Source: Apostichopus japonicus (taxonomy: Eukaryota; Echinodermata; Holothuroidea; Aspidochirotida; Stichopodidae). From it: DNA of 64,000 nucleotides. Below, in pieces: positions 63,640-64,000 of this stretch (within the stretch, counting starts at the first letter, position 1; every line of letters starts with the position of its first letter). The translations under genes were made by a program, and so were the position numbers. The notes beneath the pieces are model-generated. The model searched no databases. It was not told the DNA's origin and saw nothing but the letters and a program-made list of their open reading frames with translations. The stretch spans positions 11,750,001 to 11,814,000 of the forward strand of contig NC_092573.1 of NCBI RefSeq assembly GCF_037975245.1, in the 5' to 3' direction.

Positions 63640-64000
63640 CAGGGGCGGCGATCTGTTTCAAATATTGGGGGGGGGGGGACATTTGCTTGGATGCAGGCGA
63701 ATTACTATCAAAGCGGAGCGCCACCATTGGTTGGCGCGCAGCGTACAAGAAAATTTCTGGTTTTGATAGCCCCCCAGATCACCGGAAATGGCACTTCTCG
63801 GGCTTGAAAATGACCAACCAGATGTAAACTTTTGCCTGAGAACCAAGTTTTTCCTAATATTTTTTTTTTCATTCATAACCTTTTTTCAAATTTGTCACCA
63901 ATCACACATCATGTTCGACCTCATCGCATCTCATGTGGGTCATTGCCTTTGTAGGATTCTACGTCGCGGCCCACAATACCCACCAGCCCCACTTTTCAAG
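63640..64000 (+). mobile_element. Left end of a hAT-like element running off the window
   Basis: Starts CAGGGGCGGCGATC, followed by a G tract. At about 63695-63790 it carries the shared module (AGCGGAGCGCCACCATTGG, GCGTACAAGAAAATTTCTGG, CCCCCCAGATC). The candidate target duplication on this side is CATGAACC (63632-63639). The right end was not found before 64000. Confidence 0.55.

Larger units (their letters stand above)
61166..64000. other. Probable first intron of the DEG/ENaC gene
   Basis: No further channel exon is recognised up to the window end. The interval contains G-rich tracts (61460, 61795), the LINE tail at 62171, a terminus-like CAGTGGCGGACTTGCC at about 63196 and the hAT-like left end at 63640. 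The rest is A/T-rich unannotated sequence. Confidence 0.4.

Overview
This is a gene-sparse, intron-rich, AT-rich animal nuclear window. Gene structure (GT-AG introns, phase-consistent multi-exon chains), ubiquitin, ESCRT and channel genes that read closely against vertebrate proteins, and very dense hAT-like, SINE and foldback repeats fit an invertebrate deuterostome. An echinoderm, possibly a sea cucumber, is my best guess, but the sequence alone does not prove it. Nothing bacterial, viral or plasmid-like is visible.

Layout. (1) 265-17879, minus strand: a CCDC171 orthologue, a long coiled-coil protein. Twenty exons chain in frame to 975 codons; the 3' end lies off the left edge. Its introns hold a 72-bp satellite with a 571-bp higher-order period, two copies of a hammerhead-bearing short retroelement family, a tRNA-like foldback and two hAT-like elements. 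(2) 21539-22237, plus strand: TMEM186, a mitochondrial two-helix membrane protein linked to complex I assembly. (3) 27642-36215, minus strand: complete UBL7 (ten coding exons, 385 aa, UBL domain to UBA domain), with a third hammerhead-bearing element, a SINE 16 bp from an exon, and a nested pair of hAT-like elements in intron 1. (4) 36216-44580: intergenic, with a foldback element, a possible 60-codon membrane microprotein, and a 2.2-kb hAT-like element carrying a second one inside it. (5) 44740-53792, plus strand: complete UBAP1 (six coding exons, 520 aa), an ESCRT-I subunit with an N-terminal UMA-like region and C-terminal overlapping UBA domains. (6) 53793-60742: intergenic, with a second SINE copy and a 980-bp inverted repeat. 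(7) 60743-61165, plus strand: first coding exon of a DEG/ENaC-family sodium channel whose remaining exons lie to the right, followed by a non-LTR retrotransposon tail and the left end of another hAT-like element.

The genes do not form a pathway. UBL7 and UBAP1 both act in ubiquitin biology and are divergently arranged. CCDC171 and UBAP1 both map to human 9p, so their closeness here may be a remnant of ancestral linkage.

The most notable non-coding signal is a short retroelement family (three copies with 11-14 bp target duplications). Two copies carry sequences with the full topology of a minimal hammerhead ribozyme: CUGAAGA core, stem II, GAAA, palindromic ACGU stem III, GUC cleavage triplet and a paired stem I. 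One copy shows a compensatory base-pair change in stem I. All domain and family calls were made by eye; no database search was run.
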